Source: Pseudomonadota bacterium (GTDB lineage Bacteria > Bdellovibrionota > UBA1018). From it: a stretch of 64,000 bases of DNA. This document shows, in pieces, positions 33,188-40,444 of the stretch. The position numbers and the translations under genes are program-made. The DNA lies in assembly GCA_027485695.1 (NCBI GenBank), contig JAIXQO010000008.1:31605-95604 (forward strand), given 5' to 3'. The notes beneath the pieces were generated by a model. That model was not told where the DNA came from. It saw nothing but the letters and a program-made list of their open reading frames with translations, and searched no databases. Numbering within the stretch: the stretch's first letter is position 1; the number at the start of each line of letters is the position of its first letter.

Positions 33188-34525
33188 TTAATCCTCGAAC
33201 GGCACGCCGTAGGCGGTGTCGAAATTGATGAAGCCGTCATCGTCGTCATCGTCGGCGGCTGGCTGGCCCCCGGCGCTCTTGACGCTGCGGGTCTTGGTCT
33301 CGTCGTCACTGGCGTCGCCGCCAATCACGTTGGTGCCAAGTTCGGCGTCCATCTTGACGATGCTGGCCTTGGTCTCGGAGAGGTCGGCGGTCACGCCTGC
33401 GACCTGCTTCTTGACTTCGGTGACTTCGGTCGAAACCGACGCCACGGTGGCCTTCACGTCTTCGACGGACTTCAGGATCGCCGTTGCCCAAGCAGGGACC
33501 TGCTCGTCATCGGCCTTCGGTTCGTCCGACTTGGTTTCGGTGACTTCTTCGCCGTCCTTCATACCCGGCTTCTTCTTGCCGGGCTTCGCGTCGGGCTTCA
33601 TGCCGTCATCGTCCATTTCGGGCTTCATGCCCCCCTTCGTTCCGGGCTTCTTCTTGCCCTTCATGCCGGGGCCGCAATCGCCGCCCATGCCCTTGTCGTC
33701 TTCGACCTTTTCCTGATCGTCCTCGGCGTCAGCATCGGCATCGTCTTCCGACTTTTGGTCGTTGACGGTGCTGTCAGCTTCTTCGTCCTCGGACGTTGCC
33801 TCGGGTTCCTCGGCCTTCGCGTCGGTCTCCTTGGCTTCCGGCTCCTTCGGTTCAGCGTCATCCGGCTTGGCCTGATCACCCGACTTCTCGGTCAGGGCCT
33901 TGTGGATGGCGTCCTCCAGCTTGAAGGCTGCAACGGGAACATTCGTCACCACGTCCATGACATGGGCCGAAAAATCTGCGAGCATCGAACGGACGCTCGT
34001 CGCGAACTCTTGCGCGTCGTCGCTCTTGTACAGAGCGTTGTCGAACGCGACGCACAGCGCTTCCTTGGCGATGCAGAACATCGGCATGGTCTGGCTGCTG
34101 CCGAGGATTTCCTTGAAGTCGGTGCTCTGCCAGTTGTACGTCTCGTACCCCTTCTGGATGGCTTCCAGCTTCGGGGTGGCGAGGCCGACCATCACGTCGT
34201 CGTTGACCCGGTAGATCACCACGCGGTCAGTCGCGTCGAAGCCGGGCTGGACGAAGCAGTTGCCGCCTTCCTGCTCGACGAGCGTTTCGGTGTCGAACCC
34301 GGCCTTGGCGGCATACGCCTTGGCCTGTTCGAGTTCGATGTTCTTCGAGACCGCGATGAACGCGACGCCAGACTTCTGATCGCTCTTGCGACCGAAAATC
34401 TTCCCGAGGTCAATCATGCCGTTTTCCCCCTTCAAAATGCGAAACGGATCGCGGTTCGCGCCCCGGTTGACCAGACTGATGTAACGAACTTCGCCTTCGG
34501 TCAACTCATTTGCCGTCGTTTTCAT
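33188..34525 (-). CDS. Scaffold-like prohead protein with acidic low-complexity region
   Basis: A 445-residue protein between protease and capsid genes. The N-terminus has GEVRYISLVNRGANRDPFRI, a motif seen in phage prohead proteins next to XkdF-like proteases, followed by a globular part to about 190. Residues about 215-345 are low complexity: Glu/Asp/Lys/Ala runs, then Gly-Met-Lys-Pro-rich repeats (MKPDAKPGKKKPGMKDG). A heptad-rich helix follows (DVKATVASVSTEVTEVKKQV), then an acidic tail with DDDDDD. The helical acidic C-terminus would suit an internal scaffold cut by the protease. The function is inferred from position. Confidence 0.6.
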   Translation of the reverse strand: MKTTANELTEGEVRYISLVNRGANRDPFRILKGENGMIDLGKIFGRKSDQKSGVAFIAVSKNIELEQAKAYAAKAGFDTETLVEQEGGNCFVQPGFDATDRVVIYRVNDDVMVGLATPKLEAIQKGYETYNWQSTDFKEILGSSQTMPMFCIAKEALCVAFDNALYKSDDAQEFATSVRSMLADFSAHVMDVVTNVPVAAFKLEDAIHKALTEKSGDQAKPDDAEPKEPEAKETDAKAEEPEATSEDEEADSTVNDQKSEDDADADAEDDQEKVEDDKGMGGDCGPGMKGKKKPGTKGGMKPEMDDDGMKPDAKPGKKKPGMKDGEEVTETKSDEPKADDEQVPAWATAILKSVEDVKATVASVSTEVTEVKKQVAGVTADLSETKASIVKMDAELGTNVIGGDASDDETKTRSVKSAGGQPAADDDDDDGFINFDTAYGVPFED

Positions 34526-34527
34526 AT

Positions 34528-35148
34528 CTACGCCCCCGCAGCGATCTGATCGATGTACGCAAAACGATGCGTGTGCTGCCGACTTTCTTCGGTCTGCACC
34601 GACTTCTTGATGACGTGGCGGTGCACTTTTCCGGCGCTGTCCGGTGCTTCACCGGTGACGCCGCCGACGAGATTGCCGTCCTGATCGAACCACGCTTCGA
34701 ACGTGTGCGTGTGGCCGTCTGCCTCGTCGGTGGTGCCTGTCACGGTGCTGGGCACGTCGAGTTCAAGTTCAACGTCGTACTCGCGATAGGCCAGCACTTC
34801 CATGCTGAAGCCGTTCAACTCCCCGGCCTTGATCAGTTCCCAGAGCGCCACGTCCGGCACGTGAACTGCGACCACCCACGAACCGGGGATCGGAAAATCT
34901 GGGTCGCCCTCGCGGGCAATGAACGTCTCCACGATGTAGCAGCCGTAGCGCTTATTGTCGTGCATCACGTCGATGGCAGTGAAATCAGCCTTCTTCGAGA
35001 AAGCGTACGCCATCTTTTCGATTTCGTCCGCGCGCATGAAGTCGCCGTGGCTGTCGGGCACGCCGGGCGCGTAGACAACCCCCCAGACGAGACGCTTGTC
35101 TTCGTCGGCCTTCTTGATCGTGGTGAGAGTTTCCCCGCTTTCCCGCAT
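34528..35148 (-). CDS. Prohead protease (XkdF-like)
   Basis: A 206-residue protein matching the XkdF-type protease domain: RLVWGVVYAPGVPDSHGDFM, ADEIEKMAYAFSKK, then IDVMHDNKRYGCYIVETFIA and ELIKAGELNGFSMEVLAYRE. The His in VMHDN and the Ser in GFSMEV correspond to the catalytic positions of this herpes-type protease fold. It should cut scaffold and perhaps capsid N-termini during maturation. It precedes the scaffold-like gene by 2 bases. The ATG at 35148 has a weak ribosome site; a TGCAA palindrome lies in the short leader. The C-terminal His-rich HRHVIKKSVQTEESRQHTH is unusual. Confidence 0.75.
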   Translation of the reverse strand: MRESGETLTTIKKADEDKRLVWGVVYAPGVPDSHGDFMRADEIEKMAYAFSKKADFTAIDVMHDNKRYGCYIVETFIAREGDPDFPIPGSWVVAVHVPDVALWELIKAGELNGFSMEVLAYREYDVELELDVPSTVTGTTDEADGHTHTFEAWFDQDGNLVGGVTGEAPDSAGKVHRHVIKKSVQTEESRQHTHRFAYIDQIAAGA

Positions 35149-35170
35149 GGGTAGCGCTTATCGTCGAACG

Positions 35171-35184
35171 TGCAATTGATTGCA
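35171..35184. repeat. TGCAA-N4-TTGCA palindrome (intergenic)
   Basis: Exact copy (centre TTGA) filling most of the 40-bp gap between the gpF-ART gene and the protease gene. No clear promoter is seen beside it. Confidence 0.65.
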
Positions 35185-35188
35185 AGCC

Positions 35189-36820
35189 TCAAAATGCGAC
35201 CAGATCACCGGGAAGCCACGTGTACTTGTTGGCCTTGCGCACGGGCGCTGCCGCCTTGGTGAAAAGCGACAAATCAGGCGTCTTTGGCTGATCAACTTCC
35301 AACACTACGTCATACCGCGTGCCGGTCTTCTTGATCGACACAATACGGAAAACCGTGTTGCGCGGCAGCAGGAACTCCTGCTCCAGATCGCCCGTGTCCT
35401 GCCCGAGATTGGACAGGCTCAGCGCCTGCGAGTTCTTCGGGATCACGATTTCAACGAACACCTTGTCGGCGTCGTAAATACCGTCGTTCGTGAGTTGCTC
35501 GGCCTGCTCGTAGTACCAGTTCTGCGCGAACTTTCGGCTGGTGCTCGTGGACGTGTACCCCCGGTCCATGAACGTCTTGCCGATGGCACCCGCGTCATTG
35601 GGATCAATACCGATGGCTTCGAACAGGTTTGCAGCAGACCGGTATACCTTCACGGGCTGCGTGACTGTCGCCCCGGCCATGGCCTTGTCGATCATAGCGA
35701 CCTGCGCCTTGATCTTGTCCGACAATGCACCGCCTTGGCGCAAGAAGCCGTTGATGTTCGCGTAGCCGTACGACTGGTACGCCGCCAATGCTTCGCGGGT
35801 TGCGTCATCCAAGGGCAGCTGCTTGGTCGAAGCCTTCAAGAACGCTGTGTGCTCCTGATAGCTATCGATGCTCACAGGGTTCTCGGTCGAGAAGGCCACA
35901 GGCGTGACCGACACGGGATCGATAATCTCTTCGATGATCTTGACCGGGGTGAACTCCAACCCGGTAGTCGTGACTTCGCCAGTCATCACCACCACGGTAC
36001 GGCACCGGGGATGGAACGGCGGCACAGCGTAACCTTGCGCTTGCAGGTCCTTGCTGCTGGCCGTCTCCAGATGCTTGAGCGTTTCCTTGTTGCTCCTGAT
36101 CCACGGAGCCGCCGTCTTGAGTTCGGCGGGATCGGTCGTGAGCAGCGCCTTCTGGGCCGACGCCAGTGCGGTTTCGACGATGAACGTCTTGCCGTGCATG
36201 CGGCGGCAGACTTGCGAGGTACGCTCGTCCAGCGTCGCGTTCAGCTGGTACGTCTTGTACCCATGCGCGTGCATTTCGAAGAGCGCGCCGTAGTTCACCA
36301 ACCGGCTGGTCGTGAGGTTCGCACCGATATCCACCATCATGCGCCCGTTGCCGAGCACCAGTTCCCGCACAGCGTCTTCGAGCGCCTTGTCGGCCTTCTT
36401 GATGGCTTGGGCTTCTTCGTGCTGGGCTTGGATCAGATCGCCCAAGACCTTCGACGCTTGGCGGTGCACGATGTTGTACAGCGCCGTCGTGACGATGCCC
36501 TTGAAGGCCACCGCTGCGCTGGCGACAAGAGGGTCCTGCCCGCTTTTGTACATGTCGGTCTTCGTGACCGGGATACCCGTCGCGAACTCCGCCCCGAACA
36601 GCATTGCTGCCTGCATGATCAGTTCCGCGCGAGGCAACAGCTTTTCGACTTCGCTGGTTATCGTCAGGTTCTGAACAAGGTTGTCCACCTCGAAGGCGTC
36701 GCCCTTTTGCACCGCCGTGACCAGCGCGGGGATCGCGTCTTCCGCTGCTCCGGTCCACACGCGATTGGCGAGACCGGCCAGTGCCGCCTCGAAGTCCAGA
36801 AAGGTCTCGATCTTGGCCAT
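35189..36820 (-). CDS. Minor head protein (SPP1 gp7 / Mu F type) fused to ADP-ribosyltransferase
   Basis: A 543-residue two-part protein. Residues 1-280 are the head morphogenesis domain, with LDERTSQVCRRMHGKTF near 198 and PPFHPRCRTVV near 268, the family signature. Residues about 325-515 match the ADP-ribosyltransferase exoenzyme fold: an Arg in VYRSA (R394), the Ser-Thr-Ser motif GYTSTSTS (421-428), and the ExE motif DLEQEFLLP (E480, E482), typical of arginine-specific enzymes. It probably rides in the head next to the portal and is injected with DNA to modify host proteins. All three catalytic motifs are intact. The host target is unknown. Confidence 0.85.
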   Translation of the reverse strand: MAKIETFLDFEAALAGLANRVWTGAAEDAIPALVTAVQKGDAFEVDNLVQNLTITSEVEKLLPRAELIMQAAMLFGAEFATGIPVTKTDMYKSGQDPLVASAAVAFKGIVTTALYNIVHRQASKVLGDLIQAQHEEAQAIKKADKALEDAVRELVLGNGRMMVDIGANLTTSRLVNYGALFEMHAHGYKTYQLNATLDERTSQVCRRMHGKTFIVETALASAQKALLTTDPAELKTAAPWIRSNKETLKHLETASSKDLQAQGYAVPPFHPRCRTVVVMTGEVTTTGLEFTPVKIIEEIIDPVSVTPVAFSTENPVSIDSYQEHTAFLKASTKQLPLDDATREALAAYQSYGYANINGFLRQGGALSDKIKAQVAMIDKAMAGATVTQPVKVYRSAANLFEAIGIDPNDAGAIGKTFMDRGYTSTSTSRKFAQNWYYEQAEQLTNDGIYDADKVFVEIVIPKNSQALSLSNLGQDTGDLEQEFLLPRNTVFRIVSIKKTGTRYDVVLEVDQPKTPDLSLFTKAAAPVRKANKYTWLPGDLVAF

Positions 36821-38848
36821 CTACCCCAGCGCGGAAAGAAGCAGTGCTGCCGCCGTGTATCGCGTCACGTCGTCGCTTACCACCGAGCCTTCGTAGACGC
36901 GGTTGGTCAGGGCTTCCTTGAATGCGTCCTTCTGTTCCAGCGTGAACCCGCCCACGTCGGCCATCAAGCCGAGAAGCTTCTTGGTATTGCCGCCTTGCTC
37001 GACTGCCTCGAACACACTTTCGGCCAGCTGAAGCGCGACCTCGATCTGGGTCTCCGACTTCTGCTTGATCCCCTTCTGGTCGTCTGGTGCGGGCTTGCCC
37101 TTACCGGCCTTGGCCTGCTGACGGGCCTTGGGGTCGAACGGGATCGGATACGGCTTACCACTCGGAAGCGGCTTGCCGTCCGGGCCAATCTGCGGCGGTG
37201 CGTTGTCGGTGTTCCAGAGTTCACGCGACTTGCCCTCGGCTTCGAAGAACTGCTCGTTCTCGCGGCGCTGGGCCTGCTCGTCGTCGATGCCTTCGCGGGC
37301 CTTGGCGTCCGTGCCACCTGCTTCGTTCGTGATCCGCACAAACTCGCTCGGCTCCAGAAACTCCTTCAGGAGCGGCAGCGCCTTGAAGGCGTTCTCGGAG
37401 TTCTTCAGGACGATGGGCTTCGACTTGAACCGGTACTTCCGGGTCGGGTCCAACTCGCGCATCACCGTCGCGTTGATGGTGTTGTCGAACTCGTCGCGCT
37501 CAGGCTTGAACACCTGCGCCTCTGCCAGCATGTAGCCGACCTGCGCAGTCGCAAAGTTGTAGTCGCTCGACATGCCGACAAAGATCGGAGGCAAGCGCCA
37601 CGAACGACGAATGCGCTCTTCCGAACGCTTGTCGTACGTCTCGAACATGCTGTCCTTCTGACGTTCGGCCCCGAAGCGCTCGACCGTCACCCGCACCGAC
37701 GAAGCCCCGCCGTCGAGCGAGCCGCCCGTACCGTGTGCTTCGAACACAGGTGCGCCCTGCTTGGCCCCCGGGCTGCTGCTCAGGAACTCGGCGATGGCTT
37801 CCTTGGCTTCCTTGGCCAGCGCGCCGCCATGGACGAAAATCATCATCGGCGGGACGCCGCCGCTCTCGAAGTAGTCGAGATTGAACTCTTCGGCCTTGCG
37901 CGAGCCGAGCACGCTGGGCAGCTGTGGTATCCACGCGGGAATACCGTACGGCGTTTCCACGTCGTCCACCTTCTTGAAGTGGATCACCTCGGACGCCAGC
38001 TGGTTAGCGCGCATCAGCCGCAGACGGCGAGCCTTGCGACCAGCCTCAGTGGTCTGGTCTTCGTTCGGCGCAGCCTTCTTGGCACGGCGACGCCCGCCCT
38101 TGTCGCTTTTCTGGAGCGGGGCGTTCTGCTGGGTTTCGCCGTCCTCGTCGAACGTGCCGAAGTTCTTGTGCAGTTCGAGCGGGCACCCGAACTCCTTGAA
38201 GTACACGAACCGGGCACCGATGCTCTGCACGAAGCGCCGGTAGCGCATCGGCACCGTGACCTTCACCTCAGTCTCCCCGCGACGGATCGTGATATCCGCC
38301 GGGTAGAACTTCGAGAGCGTCACAAGGCGTGTAAGCTTGGGGTCCAGCCGCCGCAGTAAGAGCATTTCGCCCTTCAGGTTGCGGATCACTTCGATGTACG
38401 CGTTGCCGGTCTTTTCGAGGTCGGTGCCGAGTTCCTTGCGGAGCGACGTGAAAGGCACCCCCGGCCACACTTCATCGAAGAACTCGCTGATGCGCTTGCG
38501 CTCGGGGTCTTCTTCGGCGTTGGCGTCCGTGTCGGTGTCTGACGCGGCTTCGATGCCGTGCCCCGTCTCGTGGACGTTGGTCACCATGGCGTCGATACAC
38601 GCAGGCAGCGCGTTGTTGTGCTGCACGAGGCTCTCAAGCTGGCGCGGCAGGAACGGCGGGGCGATGATGCTGATGCCACCGTCCAGCAGGTTACCGTACT
38701 TGCCCTTGAACTCGTCTTCGTAGAGCAACGCATTGCTCTGCGCCTGCTCGTTACCGGCAGTCGCCTTGAAGAGTTCGTGCAGCGGCTTGCGCCGGACGTA
38801 TTCGCCGGTGGTCACTGCCGTGGGCGGGTTCGGTGTTTCGTCGCTCAT
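36821..38848 (-). CDS. Portal protein
   Basis: A 675-residue PBSX/SPP1-like portal from ATG 38848, with AGAGGGAC upstream; the longer frame to 38869 crosses a palindrome and lacks a site. Segments include PPFLPRQLESLVQHNNALPA, LRKELGTDLEKTGNAYIEVI, NLKGEMLLLRRLDPKLTRLV, then GIPAWIPQLPSVLGSRKAEE and WRLPPIFVGMSSDYNFATA. These are typical of this portal family. A basic, Glu/Asp-rich insertion around 250-290 and a Pro/Lys-rich C-terminal tail are added. It forms the twelve-subunit DNA channel at one capsid vertex, binding terminase and then the connector. Confidence 0.88.
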   Translation of the reverse strand: MSDETPNPPTAVTTGEYVRRKPLHELFKATAGNEQAQSNALLYEDEFKGKYGNLLDGGISIIAPPFLPRQLESLVQHNNALPACIDAMVTNVHETGHGIEAASDTDTDANAEEDPERKRISEFFDEVWPGVPFTSLRKELGTDLEKTGNAYIEVIRNLKGEMLLLRRLDPKLTRLVTLSKFYPADITIRRGETEVKVTVPMRYRRFVQSIGARFVYFKEFGCPLELHKNFGTFDEDGETQQNAPLQKSDKGGRRRAKKAAPNEDQTTEAGRKARRLRLMRANQLASEVIHFKKVDDVETPYGIPAWIPQLPSVLGSRKAEEFNLDYFESGGVPPMMIFVHGGALAKEAKEAIAEFLSSSPGAKQGAPVFEAHGTGGSLDGGASSVRVTVERFGAERQKDSMFETYDKRSEERIRRSWRLPPIFVGMSSDYNFATAQVGYMLAEAQVFKPERDEFDNTINATVMRELDPTRKYRFKSKPIVLKNSENAFKALPLLKEFLEPSEFVRITNEAGGTDAKAREGIDDEQAQRRENEQFFEAEGKSRELWNTDNAPPQIGPDGKPLPSGKPYPIPFDPKARQQAKAGKGKPAPDDQKGIKQKSETQIEVALQLAESVFEAVEQGGNTKKLLGLMADVGGFTLEQKDAFKEALTNRVYEGSVVSDDVTRYTAAALLLSALG

Positions 38849-38864
38849 TAGTCCCTCTACCCGG

Positions 38865-38878
38865 TGCAACTACTTGCA
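38865..38878. repeat. TGCAA-N4-TTGCA palindrome (intergenic)
   Basis: Exact copy (centre CTAC) in the 33-bp gap upstream of the portal start, just after the stop of the 59-aa gene. Confidence 0.65.
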
Positions 38879-38881
38879 AGG

Positions 38882-39061
38882 TCACGCAGCAGGCGTCGGC
38901 GACCCGCAGATGAAATTGAACCCGGTCGCGCCCAGCGCCGTGGCCTCGGCCTCGACTGCCGTGGTGTCGAAACCTTCGTCGCCCGGCATTGCCGTAAGCC
39001 CGTCATCGAACACGGGATCGGTGGTCGGAACATTGTTGTTCGTGAACTGCCAGATTGCCAT
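38882..39061 (-). CDS. Small head-region protein (59 aa)
   Basis: A 59-residue protein from ATG 39061, with a strong AAGGAG 8 nt upstream, ending in TGA at 38882. It reads AIWQFTNNNVPTTDPVFDDG, then acidic Glu/Ala-rich sequence and FNFICGSPTPAA at the C-terminus. It lies between the lectin-like virion protein and the portal, all in one direction with tight spacing. The ribosome site and the filled gap make it a likely real gene. The function is unknown; a small decoration or cement protein is possible. Confidence 0.6.
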   Translation of the reverse strand: MAIWQFTNNNVPTTDPVFDDGLTAMPGDEGFDTTAVEAEATALGATGFNFICGSPTPAA

Positions 39062-39072
39062 AGCGCGTCTCC

Positions 39073-40371
39073 TTATACCCAGCCGAGCGTACCAACGATC
39101 TGGTTCGCCGTCAGCGCGGTAGTGTCTGCGTCAGCCGCGCCGCCAGTGATTGCGAGGGCGAGGCCCGACGTGCCAGCCCCGAGGCCGTGCACCCCTGCGA
39201 CTTCGGGGATATACAACGCCCCGCCTGCCGGGATCGCGAGGGTCACCACCGGAATATCCGTCCCGACAACTGCCGCCGAGTTCTTGTTGTACAGCTTCAG
39301 ATACGCATCGGACGCGCCGGTATTCCGCAGCACGCCGTGAATGAGCCTGCGGTTGCCTGTCGTGGTGAACTGGTTGAACACGGCGGCAGCGCTGATCACC
39401 TTGATCTTGTTGGTGCCGTCTGCGGTGATGCCCGGAGCCGCGAGCGACACGGGAACGGTCGCCGACGACGTGATGTTCACGGCCATGGCCTTGCCCGCAA
39501 CGTTGTCGCCGCGCCCGCTGGTAACTTCAGCCGTGATTTCCTGCACGTCCATCGCCAGTACACGGTACAACGTGAGCGTCGTGCTGGACGCGGGAGCCGT
39601 GCCGCCGTTGCGGATGCGAATGCGGATTTTGTACGCCTTGTTCGCATCAGGCACCTGCTTGGAAAGGCGCAGCGCGCTACCGGTACGCGCAGCCACGCTG
39701 TCCATGGGCACACTGGACAACACCAAGTCCTGCGGGCGCATTTCGAGCAGCACGTCTACATCAGCCGCCGTGGTCGTACCTGTAGTCGTGGTGACCACGT
39801 TGCTGATGCCGCTGTCATCGCACGTAGCTTGAATGGCGTAAGCACCTGCGGCGGTTCCATCGAAAACCATCGACCCTCGATTGCGCACTTCACCCGCTAC
39901 CGTAAGGTGTGGCACCAACTCGCCGGTGTCAGGGTCGCATTCGACCAGTTCGAACCACACGCTGTTGTTGGCGATGCGCTGGCTCAGACGCATGCCGATG
40001 TACAGGTCCAGCGGACTGGTGAACATCTTCTTGGACACCATCCAGTATTCGGCGTTGGCGGTGGTGCCCATCACGATTTGCAGTTCGGAGTTCGTGACAG
40101 TGGCGGTGATCCCCGTGGACACGCCCGAGCCGTTGAGGGTGTTCAACGGACGAGCGTTGATGCCGCTATCGCCGCTGCTCGCGTAGGTACCGCCGGGGTA
40201 CACGTCCCAGAGCGTGGGATCGATGGCCGAGCCGCCGAAGTCGTCCACCCACTTTTCGAGAACCGAGCCGACTTGCAGCACACCGCTGCCGTCGCCGAGG
40301 TACACACCGACCGGTGCGTAGCCACCGTCACGGTCTGCGATGATCATCTGGCCCTTGGTCTTCTTGCCCAT
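39073..40371 (-). CDS. Virion protein with lectin-like fold (head fibre or decoration)
   Basis: A 432-residue protein upstream of the portal. The N-terminal 40 residues (GYAPVGVYLGDGSGVLQVGS) form a likely attachment segment. Residues about 40-200 contain WVDDFGGSAIDPTLWDVYPG, then LDLYIGMRLSQRIANNSVWF, a pattern of concanavalin A-like sandwiches that bind sugars. Thr/Ala-rich beta sequence and a C-terminal region with NKIKVISAAAVFNQFTTTGN, GALYIPEVAGVHGLGAGTSG follow. Similar C-terminal domains occur in phage decoration proteins. It may decorate the capsid or act as a head fibre binding host glycans. Confidence 0.6.
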   Translation of the reverse strand: MGKKTKGQMIIADRDGGYAPVGVYLGDGSGVLQVGSVLEKWVDDFGGSAIDPTLWDVYPGGTYASSGDSGINARPLNTLNGSGVSTGITATVTNSELQIVMGTTANAEYWMVSKKMFTSPLDLYIGMRLSQRIANNSVWFELVECDPDTGELVPHLTVAGEVRNRGSMVFDGTAAGAYAIQATCDDSGISNVVTTTTGTTTAADVDVLLEMRPQDLVLSSVPMDSVAARTGSALRLSKQVPDANKAYKIRIRIRNGGTAPASSTTLTLYRVLAMDVQEITAEVTSGRGDNVAGKAMAVNITSSATVPVSLAAPGITADGTNKIKVISAAAVFNQFTTTGNRRLIHGVLRNTGASDAYLKLYNKNSAAVVGTDIPVVTLAIPAGGALYIPEVAGVHGLGAGTSGLALAITGGAADADTTALTANQIVGTLGWV

Positions 40372-40424
40372 GTGCGGTGCCCCCCAGCTATGGCTCTAAG
40401 TGTTCCGCAACCCCTACGGCACAT

Positions 40425-40438
40425 TGCAGTTACTTGCA
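40425..40438. repeat. TGCAA-N4-TTGCA-like site with one mismatch (intergenic)
   Basis: TGCAG-TTAC-TTGCA, one base off the consensus, in the 73-bp gap between DNA polymerase and the lectin-like gene. The polymerase stop sits in a small GCCGC/GCGGC hairpin beside it. Confidence 0.5.
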
Positions 40439-40444
40439 AGCCGC

